Below, piece after piece: positions 1-9,976 of a stretch of 64,000 nt of DNA; positions within the stretch are counted from its first letter, which is position 1; every line of letters begins with the position of its first letter. The notes under the pieces were generated by a model that worked only from the letters and a program-made list of their open reading frames with translations, ran no database searches and was not told where the DNA came from. Source of the stretch: Nitrospira sp. ND1 (GTDB lineage: Bacteria; Nitrospirota; Nitrospiria; Nitrospirales; Nitrospiraceae); assembly GCF_900170025.1 (NCBI RefSeq), contig NZ_FWEX01000006.1, positions 1,511,089 through 1,575,088 of the forward strand, in the 5' to 3' direction. The position numbers and the translations under genes were made by a program.

Positions 1-195
1 GTCCGGATACCGATGCAGAGTCGGAGCGGTTTCACCCAAGACGGCGAGCGCTTTGGGCGACGGGCCGATCGGGTTTTCATTGGATGCCAATTTGATCGCG
101 CGCGGGAGCCCTAACTCTCGCTGCAGCTCTTCGATAGGCTTTCCAGGAACGTACGGGACAAGGGAGGCGATATCGGGATGCACCTTCAATGGCAT
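1..195 (-). CDS. hisC: Histidinol-phosphate aminotransferase, N-terminal part (cut by window edge)
   Basis: The 65 visible codons begin [20 protein letters not shown] and contain the [13 protein letters not shown] segment typical of the N terminus of PLP-dependent histidinol-phosphate aminotransferases. These enzymes transaminate imidazole-acetol phosphate in histidine biosynthesis, and close relatives can act on aromatic substrates. The gene runs off the left edge, so the PLP lysine is not visible. It lies 16 bases downstream of pheA on the same strand, so the two are probably co-transcribed. That placement also leaves open an aromatic aminotransferase role in phenylalanine/tyrosine synthesis. 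Confidence 0.85.
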   Translation of the reverse strand, partial: MPLKVHPDIASLVPYVPGKPIEELQRELGLPRAIKLASNENPIGPSPKALAVLGETAPTLHRYPD

Positions 196-211
196 GGCGT
201 GACTCGGACCT

Positions 212-1288
212 CTAGGAATAGGCGGGATACGACCCGAGAATCTTCATAAAGAGACAGCGGCTCTTCACCTCTTCGGCCGCCTTCTTGACCCGTTCTTCAT
301 CGATATGCCCCTCGATGTCGACAAAGAAAATGTATTCCCACGCCTTCCGGCGGGAGGGGCGCGATTCGATCTTGGTCATGTTGAGGCCATGGGAGGCAAA
401 CGGACGCAACAAGTCGTATAGCGCACCCACCTTATCTTTGACCGACAACATCAGCGACGTTTTATCGCGCCCGGTTCGCTCCGGCGCCTTCTGCGACAAC
501 ACCAGAAAACGCGTGAAGTTGTTGATGTTGTCTTCGATCCGGGCCGTGATGACCTTCAGTCCGTACAACTGGGACGCCAGTTCGGACGCGATGGCTGCAG
601 CCGACGGATCGTCGACGGACAGTTCAGCCGCCCGTGCCGTACTGGCCACTTCGGACACCGGCACGTGAGGCAAATTCGTTTCCAACCAATTGCGACATTG
701 AGCAATGGCATGCGGGTGCGAATAGATCCGCTTGATCTCTCCTGCGACCCCGCTCTTGGACATCAGGTGATGCGCCACTTCCTGCAACACCTCTCCATAG
801 ATGAGCAGACTGGAATCGACGAACATATCCAGCGTGTGATTGACTACGCCTTCGGTGGTGTTTTCGATGGGCACGACGCCAAAATGGGCTCGACCACGCT
901 CGACTTCGCTGAACACATCTTTGATGCTGTTGACAGGAATGTATTGGGCAGACGACCCGAACTTCTGCATGCAGGCCATGTGCGTAAATGTCGCTCGCGG
1001 GCCGAGATAGGCGACCTTCTGAGGCCCCTCAAGGGACAACGAGGCCGACATGATCTCTCGATACACCGCCCGGATGGCATCGGTGGGAAAGGGACCGGTA
1101 TTTTGCTTGCTGAGGCGTTCAAAAATCGCCGCCTCTCGGGCCGGCGTGTGCAGATGCGCTTCCGCATCTCTCTGTTTCTTGAGTTTTCCAATTTCGATCA
1201 CGGACTTCGAGCGCTCGTTCAAGAGGCGCAAAATCTGATCGTCGATCCGATCGATTTCCTGGCGATGTCCTTGCAGGTCATCAGACAT
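212..1288 (-). CDS. pheA: Bifunctional chorismate mutase / prephenate dehydratase (P-protein)
   Basis: The 358-residue protein has the usual P-protein layout. An AroQ-type chorismate mutase helix bundle occupies about residues 1-90 ([16 protein letters not shown]). The prephenate dehydratase domain follows at about 95-270 ([39 protein letters not shown]). A C-terminal ACT domain with the Phe-binding segment [19 protein letters not shown] occupies about 280-355. It converts chorismate through prephenate to phenylpyruvate, with feedback control expected through ACT. I chose MSDDLQG over an ATG nine codons upstream because a GAGGAGGGAG Shine-Dalgarno tract precedes it. hisC follows closely. Confidence 0.95.
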   Translation of the reverse strand: MSDDLQGHRQEIDRIDDQILRLLNERSKSVIEIGKLKKQRDAEAHLHTPAREAAIFERLSKQNTGPFPTDAIRAVYREIMSASLSLEGPQKVAYLGPRATFTHMACMQKFGSSAQYIPVNSIKDVFSEVERGRAHFGVVPIENTTEGVVNHTLDMFVDSSLLIYGEVLQEVAHHLMSKSGVAGEIKRIYSHPHAIAQCRNWLETNLPHVPVSEVASTARAAELSVDDPSAAAIASELASQLYGLKVITARIEDNINNFTRFLVLSQKAPERTGRDKTSLMLSVKDKVGALYDLLRPFASHGLNMTKIESRPSRRKAWEYIFFVDIEGHIDEERVKKAAEEVKSRCLFMKILGSYPAYS

Positions 1289-1427
1289 GACGGGGGGACT
1301 CCCTCCTCGCGACACCTGCCTTTAGAGAGACGAGGCCGCGAAACGATTCCAAGCCAACGGGATGAACTTGGACAAGTGAGTATCCTACAGGAGCCGGCGA
1401 GGGCATTGCAAGGATAGGTGTGGGGAT

Positions 1428-2465
1428 TCAAGGAGTTGTGACGGATGTGTCGTCATCGGAGAGCGGCAGAAGGTCTTTCTGTTTTTTGAAATGGTCGAAG
1501 GCCAGCCTGGTCGCCTGCCGGCCGCGGCCGGTGCGTTCCAGAAACCCGGCTTGGATCAGATACGGCTCATAGACGTCCTCCAGCGTACCCCGGTCCTCCT
1601 GCACCGCCGCCGCTAAAGAATCCACCCCGACCGGTCCGCCGTTGAACTTCTCCATGACGGTCAGGAGAATGCGCCGGTCCATCTCATCCAATCCGGCGGC
1701 ATCGACTGCCAACCAGACCAACGCGTCCTGCGCCACCTGCTTGGTGATACGTCCACCGGCCTTGATCTCGGCATAGTCCCTGATACGTTTAATCAGCCGA
1801 TTCACGATACGCGGTGTGCCGCGAGCCCGGCGAGCAATTTCCGCAGCACCTGCCTCGTCGATCGGAATATTCAGCAGCCCTGCCGACCGTGTAACGATCG
1901 ATGTAAGTTCCTGTGACGAATAAAACTCCAGCCTGTGAACCAAACCGAACCGGTCCCGCAACGGCGACGTCAATGCTCCGGCCCTGGTCGTGGCTCCGAC
2001 CAGCGTAAACCGCGGCAATTCCAGCTTCACGGTTCTCGTGGAGGCCCCTTGACCGACCACCAGATCCAGTTGGTAGTCCTCCATGGCCGGGTACAGGGCC
2101 TCCTCGACAGAGGCCGGGAGGCGGTGGATTTCGTCGATGAACAACACATCCCGTTCCTGCAAATTCGTCAGAATCGCAGCCAGATCCCCGGCATGGCTCA
2201 GGACTAAGCCCGAGGTCGACCGAATCGCTGAGCCCATCTCCCGCGCAATGATATGCGCAATCGTGGTCTTTCCGAGCCCCGGCGGCCCGTAAAAAATGGC
2301 ATGGTCCAGCGCCTCACCACGGCGTTTGGCCGCCTCGATACAGATCTCCAGGGATTCCTTCATCCGTGACTGACCGACATACTCCTGCAAGCTGTGCGGG
2401 CGCAGCGCGGCTTCAAGGCCACGTTCGTCGTCGGTCAATTGATTGCTTACCGTGCGGTCAGACAT
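1428..2465 (-). CDS. ruvB: Holliday junction branch migration ATPase RuvB
   Basis: This 345-residue protein is a standard-length RuvB. It has the N-terminal [12 protein letters not shown] segment, Walker [10 protein letters not shown] (about residues 60-68), Walker B FIDEIHRL, the sensor segment [20 protein letters not shown] and the C-terminal winged helix ([14 protein letters not shown]). RuvB hexamers drive branch migration together with RuvA during recombinational repair. ruvA lies upstream on the same strand with one secreted-protein gene in between. No ruvC is present in this cluster. Confidence 0.97.
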   Translation of the reverse strand: MSDRTVSNQLTDDERGLEAALRPHSLQEYVGQSRMKESLEICIEAAKRRGEALDHAIFYGPPGLGKTTIAHIIAREMGSAIRSTSGLVLSHAGDLAAILTNLQERDVLFIDEIHRLPASVEEALYPAMEDYQLDLVVGQGASTRTVKLELPRFTLVGATTRAGALTSPLRDRFGLVHRLEFYSSQELTSIVTRSAGLLNIPIDEAGAAEIARRARGTPRIVNRLIKRIRDYAEIKAGGRITKQVAQDALVWLAVDAAGLDEMDRRILLTVMEKFNGGPVGVDSLAAAVQEDRGTLEDVYEPYLIQAGFLERTGRGRQATRLAFDHFKKQKDLLPLSDDDTSVTTP

Positions 2466-2495
2466 GGGACGATCCTGTTCGACAATGCGTCGGCG

Positions 2496-3002
2496 TTATC
2501 TGGCCTCGGGTGAGGGCCTGAATTTCGGCGGCGGCGGCACGGCCCCTTGACCTGGCGCAGCCGTACTGCCGCAATCAGGCGGGCACCTGACTCCACCCTG
2601 ACCGGGATTGGGCATGGTTGATCCCATGTTCTGTAACTGGCATTGCGACACCAGCCCACCATCTACAGAGCCGCAACGCGAGGGGACGTTCGAGCGCCCC
2701 ACTTCTACATACCCTTCGGGACAGGTGCCGCAGACGGAGAGCATGTTGCCCCCGAGCGGCACGCACTGCACCAGGGACGGCTCGCCGTCCTTGCACAGCT
2801 CCGGCGCATGGGTCACACCGGTTGTGGCATAGCCCTCCGGGCACATTCCGCAAGTCTTGCGGATGCTCTTCGGTTCCTCCACACCATCGGCCGCGCCGAC
2901 TAACCCGGCGGATCCGGACGAGACCATCGCGGCCACAATGACCAGCCTCACCGTACCGACTAACCGGCGACTACCCCACCACCTGCGCAACGACTTCATC
3001 AT
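2496..3002 (-). CDS. Secreted cysteine-rich protein with CPEGY repeats
   Basis: I do not recognise the family. The 168-residue product starts with a basic region and a hydrophobic stretch ending near residue 38 (VSSGSAGLVGAADG), which looks like a signal peptide. The mature part has two similar units, CGMCPEGYATTG and CGTCPEGYVEVG, each followed by further paired cysteines, and a proline-rich tail. An even number of cysteines in an exported protein suggests disulfide-bonded modules. The start lies 3 bases after the ruvA stop, so translation is probably coupled to ruvA although a repair role is unlikely. Confidence 0.7.
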   Translation of the reverse strand: MMKSLRRWWGSRRLVGTVRLVIVAAMVSSGSAGLVGAADGVEEPKSIRKTCGMCPEGYATTGVTHAPELCKDGEPSLVQCVPLGGNMLSVCGTCPEGYVEVGRSNVPSRCGSVDGGLVSQCQLQNMGSTMPNPGQGGVRCPPDCGSTAAPGQGAVPPPPKFRPSPEAR

Positions 3003-3005
3003 GCG

Positions 3006-3614
3006 TCACCCCTTGGCCAGGTCTTTGAGTGCCTCACGAATCGCGCCTTCCAGTCCCTGCGCCATAGCGCCGGACTTTTCGATCCTCTTCAACGCTTCTT
3101 TCACATCCGGTTGTCGATAGCCCAAATTCACAAGGGCCGACAGGGCGTCCTCATAGAGCCGATTCGCAGATCGTCCGCTCCCCGGCTCGGCCGGTTCGCC
3201 CGCTGGATGCAACCGCGCGACCTTGTCCTTCAATTCCAGCGCGATCCTCGCCGCAGACTTTTTCCCGATCCCGGACACCGTACCCAGCTTCTCAATATCA
3301 CCGGCCTGGATGGCGGAAAAGAGATCGCGGACCGAGAGGGTGGACAGGACACTTAGTCCCAATTTGGGTCCTATGCCGGAGATCCCCGTCAGCAACAGAA
3401 AGGCTTCTTTCTCCGCGGCGGTCAGAAATCCATAGAGTTGAATCGCATCCTCACGCACATGGGTATGGATGCTGAGCGTGACAAGCTCATGCTGATGAGG
3501 AAGAGAATAGTAGGTACTGAGGGGAATCAATACTTCGTAGCCGACACCATGCACATCGAGCGTGACGTGCGAAGGCGCCTTGAAGGCCATGAGGCCCGTC
3601 AGTAAGGCGATCAT
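3006..3614 (-). CDS. ruvA: Holliday junction DNA-binding subunit RuvA
   Basis: The 202-residue protein has the N-terminal OB-fold of RuvA (MIALLTGLMAFKAPSHVTLDVHGVGYEV), the tandem helix-hairpin-helix region (LTGISGIGPKLGLSVLS; LGTVSGIGKKSAARIALELKD) and the C-terminal three-helix domain that contacts RuvB (ALVNLGYRQPDVKEAL). It binds the four-way junction and recruits RuvB. The cluster order is yebC, ruvA, secreted protein, ruvB. The ruvC gene often found between yebC and ruvA is missing. Confidence 0.96.
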   Translation of the reverse strand: MIALLTGLMAFKAPSHVTLDVHGVGYEVLIPLSTYYSLPHQHELVTLSIHTHVREDAIQLYGFLTAAEKEAFLLLTGISGIGPKLGLSVLSTLSVRDLFSAIQAGDIEKLGTVSGIGKKSAARIALELKDKVARLHPAGEPAEPGSGRSANRLYEDALSALVNLGYRQPDVKEALKRIEKSGAMAQGLEGAIREALKDLAKG

Positions 3615-3695
3615 GTGATCAACAGGGGGGTGTGATGCGAAGGGCCCGAGAGGCTGGCTGCGTGCGCGTCGATGCTCGGTGCCAATCCTTCAGAA

Positions 3696-4451
3696 TCAGG
3701 CGGTAGCGGCAGCCACCTTCTCCATGACCTCGTCGGAGATGTCAAAGTTCGCATAGACCTTCTGCACATCGTCGTGCTCATCCAGAATTTCCATGAGCTT
3801 CAACATTTGCTCAGCAGCCTTCTCCTCCAGCGCGATCGTATTCTGCGGGATGAAGTTCAATTCGGCAAGCGTGCACTCGATTTTCGCATCGCTGAGCGCC
3901 TTTTTGACCGCCTCAAAATCGTGGGTGTCGGTGAGGATTTCAAAGGCCTTGTCTGTCACTTTCACATCTTCGGCGCCGGCTTCCAAAGCTAAGCTTAGCA
4001 GCGCATCCTCTTCTACCTTCCCCTTCTCAAGGACCAAGACCCCTTTTTTATGGAACTGCCAGGCCACCGCGCCCGCCTCCGCCATATTGCCGCCGTTCTT
4101 GGTCAACAAATTGCGGATCTCGGCCACGGTACGATTTCGATTATCGGAGGTGATCTCCATCAGCACCGCCGTCCCTCCTGGACCGTACCCTTCGAGCGTG
4201 AACTCCTCATACGTCACACCGGGCAATTCACCCGTGCCGCGCTGGATGGCCTTCTTCATGTTATCGCCGGGCATGTTGGCTTCTTTGGCCTTCGCAATGG
4301 CCAGTCGCAAGCGTGGATTGCCATCGGGGTCCCCGCCTGATCGAGCCGCAATCGTCAACTCGCGGATAATACGGGTAAAGACTTTCCCCCGCTTGGCGTC
4401 GACCGCTGATTTATGCCGCTTGATTGTTGCCCAATGACTGTGGCCACCCAT
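3696..4451 (-). CDS. yebC: YebC/PmpR family protein (TACO1-like)
   Basis: The family signature MGGHSHWATIKRHKSAVDAKRGK begins at the ATG chosen here, preceded by GAGGAG at proper spacing; an upstream in-frame ATG would add 23 unlikely residues. The 251-residue product continues with the conserved ANMPGDNMKKAIQRGTG and EGYGPGGTAVLMEITSDNRNRT segments. Members act as transcriptional regulators or, as for TACO1 and bacterial YebC, help ribosomes through difficult sequences such as polyproline. Sequence alone does not separate these roles. It lies upstream of ruvA in the same direction. Confidence 0.95.
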   Translation of the reverse strand: MGGHSHWATIKRHKSAVDAKRGKVFTRIIRELTIAARSGGDPDGNPRLRLAIAKAKEANMPGDNMKKAIQRGTGELPGVTYEEFTLEGYGPGGTAVLMEITSDNRNRTVAEIRNLLTKNGGNMAEAGAVAWQFHKKGVLVLEKGKVEEDALLSLALEAGAEDVKVTDKAFEILTDTHDFEAVKKALSDAKIECTLAELNFIPQNTIALEEKAAEQMLKLMEILDEHDDVQKVYANFDISDEVMEKVAAATA

Positions 4452-4590
4452 GGCGACTCCTCTTGGCCTGGACCGACCGCCTGTCGATCGAGTCCAACGC
4501 TCATTGATATGCTGATTCAAAAGGTAGAGCTAACACAGTCCTCACAGAAGTGTCAACGCGAGGCCGGCCCCCTGTGGCCAGGGGAATGTC

Positions 4591-5334
4591 CTACTCTGAA
4601 TAGATGAGCAACTGAAGCCCAATGAAGACAACGAGGCTCGCCCAGAGCAACTCCCAATACGAACGTTCGGTGAGGACGGACCGCGTTCGCCAGCCGGAGA
4701 CCAACTTGGATGATCCCGCGGTGATCGCCATCATGCCCATGATCACGTGATGGAGCACAATTGTACTGGCGGCAGGATGGTCACCGTGCGAATGGCTGAA
4801 CAACATGAGCCCTCCGACGATCGCAAACAGCGGAAGGGGCACCATCCACACCGCATGCGCCAACCATCCGATTCGCCGCAGGAATTCAACGACACCGACG
4901 ACGAAAGCCAGCACCCCATAGGTCTTGTGCTGGAGCACCTCCTCATCGCTCCCGAAGAACGTCTGCGCGAAGGTCATCGACCCGATGGGCCACGAGTCAT
5001 GATCACTCCAAATGAGAAGAAAAATACCTCCCACCGTCAAGGCGCCGGGCAGTAAAAACCTCGTCCAAACCAAGGCCGGCCACCCCAAGGCCTGACGGAC
5101 TTCACTCAGCCCGATCAGCAACAGAAATACACCCGCCATGTGATGATTGAATTCCGAATAGGCAATGCCCTGTCGCGACCCCTCCCACAGTTCTCCCCTG
5201 ACAGCCGCATGCTGATGTCCCTGCTCCTGAACGGCCGCGTCATGCCCGTGATCGGCATTCCCAGCCATCACAAATGAACCGCTCCACGGCAGGGCGGCCA
5301 GACACAGCATCCCCACGAACGGAAACCATGGCAT
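4591..5334 (-). CDS. His-rich integral membrane protein of unknown function
   Basis: The 247-residue product begins with a signal-like segment (MPWFPFVGMLCLAALPWSGSF). A histidine-rich stretch follows (NADHGHDAAVQEQGHQHA), then about five or six hydrophobic helices, with more histidines between helices (FSHSHGDHPA, LHHVIMGM). The layout resembles copper-handling membrane proteins of the CopD/PcoD type, but I see no diagnostic motif. Metal binding is inference from the histidines. The start is uncertain: in-frame sequence extends further upstream, but a terminator hairpin for the upstream gene lies there. Confidence 0.65.
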   Translation of the reverse strand: MPWFPFVGMLCLAALPWSGSFVMAGNADHGHDAAVQEQGHQHAAVRGELWEGSRQGIAYSEFNHHMAGVFLLLIGLSEVRQALGWPALVWTRFLLPGALTVGGIFLLIWSDHDSWPIGSMTFAQTFFGSDEEVLQHKTYGVLAFVVGVVEFLRRIGWLAHAVWMVPLPLFAIVGGLMLFSHSHGDHPAASTIVLHHVIMGMMAITAGSSKLVSGWRTRSVLTERSYWELLWASLVVFIGLQLLIYSE

Positions 5335-5380
5335 CAGGAATCTCGGACAATGAATCGGTCGAGAGAAAAACACCGGCAGG

Positions 5381-5414
5381 AATTGAAAGGCCCATCCGGA
5401 CTGCCGGATGGGCC
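5381..5414 (-). terminator. Rho-independent terminator
   Basis: A perfect 11-bp stem (5389-5399 with 5404-5414) closes a 4-base loop. On the minus strand it is followed by TTTCAATT. It lies 30 bases after the stop codon of the PCP-reductase-like gene and would end that transcript before the His-rich membrane protein gene. Confidence 0.75.
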
Positions 5415-5444
5415 GCGCACTCGTCTCACGCATGCATTCGTCGG

Positions 5445-6200
5445 CTACATAAACTTCATGAACTTCTCTTTGGCTTCATCCATCACTTGCGCCGTGATCT
5501 CGACCAAGCCGCGCTCCTTGGCAATCCGCTCAATTTCCCGGCGGGCCATCGGACGAATGAAGTCAGGAATGTTATCCATGCGTTGTTCGGCATCCTTGGT
5601 CCAAGCAATACCGTTGGGCGAATCGTTCTTGGAATCGTCCATGACCTGCAGCGTAATGCTCTTATACCCATGCTTGCGCGCATAGGCTTCCACACTGCTC
5701 TGAACCATTGGCTTCACAAAAGACGGCAAGCGCTCCAACTTCTCCTTGGCGTCTGCAGTCCATGTGAATTCGCTCGTTCCGTTTCCATTCTGCGGCTTGC
5801 CGCCCGAAGTTAATCCCATTTCCGCGACCATCGCCGAGAAGGGGCACCCACCGGACGTCTTCTCTCCACCGGCATCCGGCGCGCTGGGCTTCGCAGAAGC
5901 CGCAACCGGTTGCCCGCCCTGAATCTTCTCGTTGAGATAGGCAGCCATCTGCCCTGCGCCGGCCTGTGCCTCCTCTTTCAGCGTCCCGCGAGTCATCTCG
6001 AACGGTTCTGCCGTCTCTGTGCGGCCTCCGAGCTTCACACCGAGCGAGGCAACCATTTGGGTCTCGCCAGGATTCGTCACCATGGAGAACTTCGCCTCGC
6101 AGGATGGACAGCCGAAGAAGACACCAAGTGAGCCCTCACCGGGTTTTTCGACCTTCTGAAACGTCATGTAGGTCTCGCAGTTCAGGCAAACGAACTTCAT
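5445..6200 (-). CDS. Zinc-ribbon protein with two PCP-reductase-like (PCP_red) modules
   Basis: The 251-residue protein opens with a zinc-ribbon-like region (CLNCETYM, then GCPSCEAKF). A linker with a CPF segment follows, then two homologous ~45-residue modules: FTWTADAKEKLERLPSFVKP and IAWTKDAEQRMDNIPDFIRP, each ending in I-T-x-Q-V-M-D-(D/E). These match the small domain at the C terminus of light-independent protochlorophyllide reductase subunit B. That domain also occurs alone in non-photosynthetic bacteria, where its role is unclear. The gene directly follows the Mrp-type ATPase, so an Fe-S or cofactor-related role is plausible. Confidence 0.75.
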   Translation of the reverse strand: MKFVCLNCETYMTFQKVEKPGEGSLGVFFGCPSCEAKFSMVTNPGETQMVASLGVKLGGRTETAEPFEMTRGTLKEEAQAGAGQMAAYLNEKIQGGQPVAASAKPSAPDAGGEKTSGGCPFSAMVAEMGLTSGGKPQNGNGTSEFTWTADAKEKLERLPSFVKPMVQSSVEAYARKHGYKSITLQVMDDSKNDSPNGIAWTKDAEQRMDNIPDFIRPMARREIERIAKERGLVEITAQVMDEAKEKFMKFM

Positions 6201-6226
6201 AGGATCCCCCCTCCGGGTCGGTGTGC

Positions 6227-7153
6227 TTACAGCTTTTCCGCCAGGACTTTTTTGTAATCCAGTAACGCTTGAATCCGCCCGACGATTTCTTGATATTTCT
6301 GGATCGTCGGATACTCAAGATCGAGGAGCGGCTGCCCCTTATCGAACGTTTTGGCAAACTTACGATCGAACGGGATACGGCCGAGCAAAGGCAGGTCCAG
6401 CACCTCGCACATTGCCTCCGTGTTCCCCTCGAACAACTCATTCTCGGCGCCGCAGGATGGACACCGGTATTCACTCATGTTTTCTACGACACCTAACACC
6501 CGGATACCCATGTCCCGCGCGTAGGTGACGGATTTCTGCACCACGTCGGAAGCGACTTCGGACGGTGTCGTGACGACGATCGCACCGGCCAGGTCGGGAA
6601 TGAATCCCGCGATGACCGGCGGTTTATCAGCAGCGGCACCCGGCGGGAGATCGGCGAGGAGATAATCCAACTCTCCCCAGACCACATCGGCCAGGAACTC
6701 GCGGATCACGTTCATTTCCATGAGGCCGAGCCAGACCGGGCTCAGATCCATCGGGCCCTTCCACCGCACCGGCGAGGCATCATCGAGGAAAAAATCCATC
6801 GACGCCACCTTGATGCCTAAGGGACCGACGGGAGGCTGCGCCCCTTCCGGAGTCATTCTTAGCGACTGACCGTGTAAACCCATCATCCGTGGAACGCAGG
6901 GGCCGTTCAAATCGACATCGAGCAGTCCGACCTTCGCCCCCTGTCGCGCAAGGGCCAACGCCAGGTTGACGGTCGTCATGCTCTTGCCGACTCCGCCCTT
7001 CCCGCTCATCACCACCAGCTTCTGCTTGATGCCGGCCATTCGAGCCTGCACCTGCTTCATCTGGGCAGTGATCTGCTGCACCACTTTCGCGTCGTCGGAA
7101 TACTGAAGCTTCGTGAGGATCGTCTTGAGATCCTTGCCGGCAGCCATGGTCAT
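6227..7153 (-). CDS. Mrp/NBP35-family P-loop ATPase (iron-sulfur carrier)
   Basis: The 308-residue protein has the deviant Walker A of the MinD/Mrp family (VVMSGKGGVGKSMTTVNLALAL, about residues 46-67), LLDVDLNGP, and a central VWGELDYLLADLPPG switch region. A CPSCG pair (YRCPSCGAENELF) follows, similar to the CxxC that holds a bridging Fe-S cluster in ApbC/Mrp/NBP35. It probably carries or transfers [4Fe-4S] clusters in the cytoplasm. The next downstream gene encodes a zinc-ribbon/PCP_red protein. Upstream lies the sulfate assimilation operon, whose reductases need Fe-S clusters. GAGGG precedes the ATG chosen. Confidence 0.9.
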   Translation of the reverse strand: MTMAAGKDLKTILTKLQYSDDAKVVQQITAQMKQVQARMAGIKQKLVVMSGKGGVGKSMTTVNLALALARQGAKVGLLDVDLNGPCVPRMMGLHGQSLRMTPEGAQPPVGPLGIKVASMDFFLDDASPVRWKGPMDLSPVWLGLMEMNVIREFLADVVWGELDYLLADLPPGAAADKPPVIAGFIPDLAGAIVVTTPSEVASDVVQKSVTYARDMGIRVLGVVENMSEYRCPSCGAENELFEGNTEAMCEVLDLPLLGRIPFDRKFAKTFDKGQPLLDLEYPTIQKYQEIVGRIQALLDYKKVLAEKL

Positions 7154-7230
7154 GAAAAACCCTCGGAATTGTTGATGAAGAACGCTACCACAGGGGTTTC
7201 AATAGAGTCAAACCGCCCCGCCCCCATCGA

Positions 7231-9078
7231 CTAGATGGAATATTGGATGGTGGACTTCGTTCCGGAGGGCTGGATGAGAACCCCCCGCCGCTTCAACTCC
7301 TCCAGGATCTGACGGGCAGCGGCGTCAAAATCCTGGGGGCCCGCGAAATGCAGATCGGTATTCGGTGGCGGTTCTTCCCCCGCCCTGCTCATGTGCACGG
7401 CAATCACCGGAGCCGGCTGAACCAACGTCCGTATCATCTCGGCCATTCGCTGATAATTGATACCGAAGGTTTTGCTGGTGGACACGACAATGAGCCCCGT
7501 ATCGATGAGCAACCTGGCAACCTCTCCATACCGGCGCACGCGCTCGGCGGCAAAGGACGGATCGGCCGCTGACAAATCCGCATCTAATCCCTGCAGCAGA
7601 TTTTCGCCTTCCAGCAGGTATGCGTGGCGGCTATCGGCGACCAATAACGCTTCGACCCGTCGGGCGAGAAACGTCTTTCCCGTCTGGGCTGAACCGGTGA
7701 ACAACACGATGGCGGCCCGATGCCCGTATTGCGTCGCGCGGTCCTCTGCCCGGACATCGCCTGTAAGCCACGCATATTCCCGCTGCCGTGCTTCCTCCCG
7801 CAGCCCTTCCTGCTCGTCATGCACCAACTCGGTAATGATCCCGCCCCCGGCAATGTCGTACTCATCGACCAGCACGAACCGGCCTGTGGCTTCGAATGAG
7901 GACGAGAGATCGAACGCGAGCGGCGCTTTCACACGCAGGGTCAGTTCGGCGACCTGATTCTTCGCCACCGCCTGGCTTTCCTGAAGCTGCGCGAGATCGG
8001 CGGTATCGATAATCCGATGAATCGCGGCCACCTCGCAGGCGACTTCACGCGTGGCGAGGCGCAAGACGTACTTCCGCCCCTTCTCCAGCGGCCGCCTGCC
8101 CATCCAAAACAAGTTCACACGAACCGCCGTGGAAACGAGCGGAATGGATTCCCGATGGGACGCGATTTCGCCACGCTCCACGAAAATCTGTTCGTCGAGC
8201 GTGATGCCGACCGATTGACCGGCCTGTGCCTCACCCCGCGGGGGATCGACATTGAATCCTTCAATCGATTGCACGATGGCTGTCTTGTTGGACGGCGAAA
8301 AGACCAGTTGATCACCGACTTTCAAGCGGCCCGCTGTAATGCGACCGGCCAGAATCCGCCGCGCATCGAACTTATAGACGTCCTGCAGTGGGAATCGGAG
8401 CGGCTGTTCCGAGCGAACCTGCTCCTTCTTGAAGAGGGCCAGCGTCTCCAGCACCGTGGGCCCCTGATACCAGTTCATATGGCTGCTGCGCGTCGCGATG
8501 TTGTCACCCATCTTCGCGCTGACCGGAATCATCTGCTGGGGGACCGCCCGGAACTGACCCAAAAATTCCCGATATTCCTTCTCGATCCCGTCGAACACAT
8601 CCTGCCGATACCCGACCAGATCCATTTTATTGACCACCACCGCAAACTGCGTCACGCCCAGCAGCGACAGGAGGTAGCCATGCTTCTTGGACTGCTCGCG
8701 CACGCCTTCCAACGCGTCGATGAGCAACAACGCGGCTTCCGCCCGGGCCGCGCCCGAGATCATGTTCTTCAAAAACTCTTTATGTCCCGGTGCGTCGATA
8801 ATGATGTACTGCCGCCCGTTCCAGATAAAGAACGTGCGCGCCGTATCGATCGTGATGCCCTGCTCCTGCTCTTCAAGAAACGCGTCGAACAGGAACGCAT
8901 ACTCAAATTCCTTGCCCTGTTGGCGGCAGATCGCCTGCACCTTTTCCACTTTGCCTTCCGGCAAGGAGCCCGTATCGGCATAGAGTCGTCCCACCAGCGT
9001 GGACTTCCCGTGATCCACATGGCCCACGATGACGATGTTGAGACTCTCCTGCGGCTTGGTCTGGTCGTGCTGTGTCAT
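7231..9078 (-). CDS. cysNC: Sulfate adenylyltransferase GTPase subunit fused to a degenerate APS kinase-like domain (CysNC)
   Basis: Residues 1-420 form the CysN GTPase with G1 [14 protein letters not shown] and NKMD, then EF-Tu-like beta-barrels. GTP hydrolysis there drives APS synthesis by CysD. Residues about 440-615 align with APS kinase, but the hallmarks are altered. The P-loop reads GSAQTGKT instead of GLSGSGKS, LDGDN is replaced by LEGEN, and the FISP segment is not evident. The kinase half may therefore be weak or inactive, which would fit a pathway that reduces APS directly (see the CysH entry). I start at MTQHDQ, eleven codons into the longest frame. cysD is upstream. Confidence 0.9.
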   Translation of the reverse strand: MTQHDQTKPQESLNIVIVGHVDHGKSTLVGRLYADTGSLPEGKVEKVQAICRQQGKEFEYAFLFDAFLEEQEQGITIDTARTFFIWNGRQYIIIDAPGHKEFLKNMISGAARAEAALLLIDALEGVREQSKKHGYLLSLLGVTQFAVVVNKMDLVGYRQDVFDGIEKEYREFLGQFRAVPQQMIPVSAKMGDNIATRSSHMNWYQGPTVLETLALFKKEQVRSEQPLRFPLQDVYKFDARRILAGRITAGRLKVGDQLVFSPSNKTAIVQSIEGFNVDPPRGEAQAGQSVGITLDEQIFVERGEIASHRESIPLVSTAVRVNLFWMGRRPLEKGRKYVLRLATREVACEVAAIHRIIDTADLAQLQESQAVAKNQVAELTLRVKAPLAFDLSSSFEATGRFVLVDEYDIAGGGIITELVHDEQEGLREEARQREYAWLTGDVRAEDRATQYGHRAAIVLFTGSAQTGKTFLARRVEALLVADSRHAYLLEGENLLQGLDADLSAADPSFAAERVRRYGEVARLLIDTGLIVVSTSKTFGINYQRMAEMIRTLVQPAPVIAVHMSRAGEEPPPNTDLHFAGPQDFDAAARQILEELKRRGVLIQPSGTKSTIQYSI

Positions 9079-9161
9079 ATGATTCACTCGTTCAATGGAA
9101 CCCCGGTTCATGATCGTGATCGTTCGAATGCCCGCCGGCTATCCAACCGGCGTGGGCCGCC

Positions 9162-9959
9162 TCACATGTACCCCTTCTTCCGGAGCATCTCCATGCCCCG
9201 CCCCGCGTCCTGCGCGCGCCCGGCCCGCTCGGCCACATTGGTCCCGCGGAGTTCCGCGATAATCTCATCCACCGTCTTTGCCGTGGATTTGATCGGCATA
9301 GTACAGGGCGCGCAGCCCAAACTTCGATACCGTGTGCCATCCCCCCTGTCCAGGTATAGATCCATGAAAGGGATGTTTTCATGCTTGATGTATTCCCAGA
9401 TGTTGATCTCGGTCCAATCAAGGAGCGGATGAATCCGGATATGCGTGCCCGGCGGAAAGGTGGTCTTGAACTGATCCCACAGTTCCGGCGGCTGGTCGCG
9501 AAAATCCCAATCCCCGTGTTTGTCGCGCGGGGAAAAATATCGCTCCTTCGCCCTGGTACTGTCTTCATCCGCCCGAACACCGAGAATAATGCCGGTGTAG
9601 CCCTTTTCTTCGACCAGATTCTTCATGGCCGTCGTCTTTAAGGCGGTACAGCAGACATCACGCCCGAGCGTGTGGTTCATCCCGGCGGCCAAGGCCTCTT
9701 TGTTCTGACCCACCACCAGATTGAGGCGCCACTCGCGGGCAATCCGGTCGCGATATTCGATCATCGCAGGAATCTTGTAACTCGTATCCACGTGGAGCAA
9801 GGGAAACGGCACATGCCCGAAAAAGGCCTTGCGGGCCAGCCACAAGAGCACCGTCGAATCCTTCCCCATCGACCAGAGCATGGCGAGGTGATTGAAATGC
9901 TTGTAGGCCTCCCGAAGGATATAGACGCTTTGATCTTCGAGTTGACGTAAATGTTTCAT
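9162..9959 (-). CDS. cysD: Sulfate adenylyltransferase subunit 2 (ATP sulfurylase)
   Basis: The 265-residue protein matches CysD over its length. It has the PP-loop [19 protein letters not shown] near the N terminus, [17 protein letters not shown], and the [19 protein letters not shown] segment. With CysN it makes adenosine 5'-phosphosulfate from ATP and sulfate. It is shorter than enterobacterial CysD (~300 residues), as in many CysND of this type. It is followed by cysNC and preceded by the TrpD2-like gene with 17 bases between. Confidence 0.95.
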   Translation of the reverse strand: MKHLRQLEDQSVYILREAYKHFNHLAMLWSMGKDSTVLLWLARKAFFGHVPFPLLHVDTSYKIPAMIEYRDRIAREWRLNLVVGQNKEALAAGMNHTLGRDVCCTALKTTAMKNLVEEKGYTGIILGVRADEDSTRAKERYFSPRDKHGDWDFRDQPPELWDQFKTTFPPGTHIRIHPLLDWTEINIWEYIKHENIPFMDLYLDRGDGTRYRSLGCAPCTMPIKSTAKTVDEIIAELRGTNVAERAGRAQDAGRGMEMLRKKGYM

Positions 9960-9976
9960 GGTTCACACTCTTCCGT

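Noticed and set aside
665-1417. Long plus-strand open frame opposite pheA
   Set aside because: It is the shadow of pheA in a GC-rich region, with no family features.
8017-9432. 471-codon plus-strand open frame opposite cysNC
   Set aside because: Its composition (many Arg, His, Asp, Leu) is that of a shadow frame; the minus strand carries clear CysN motifs.
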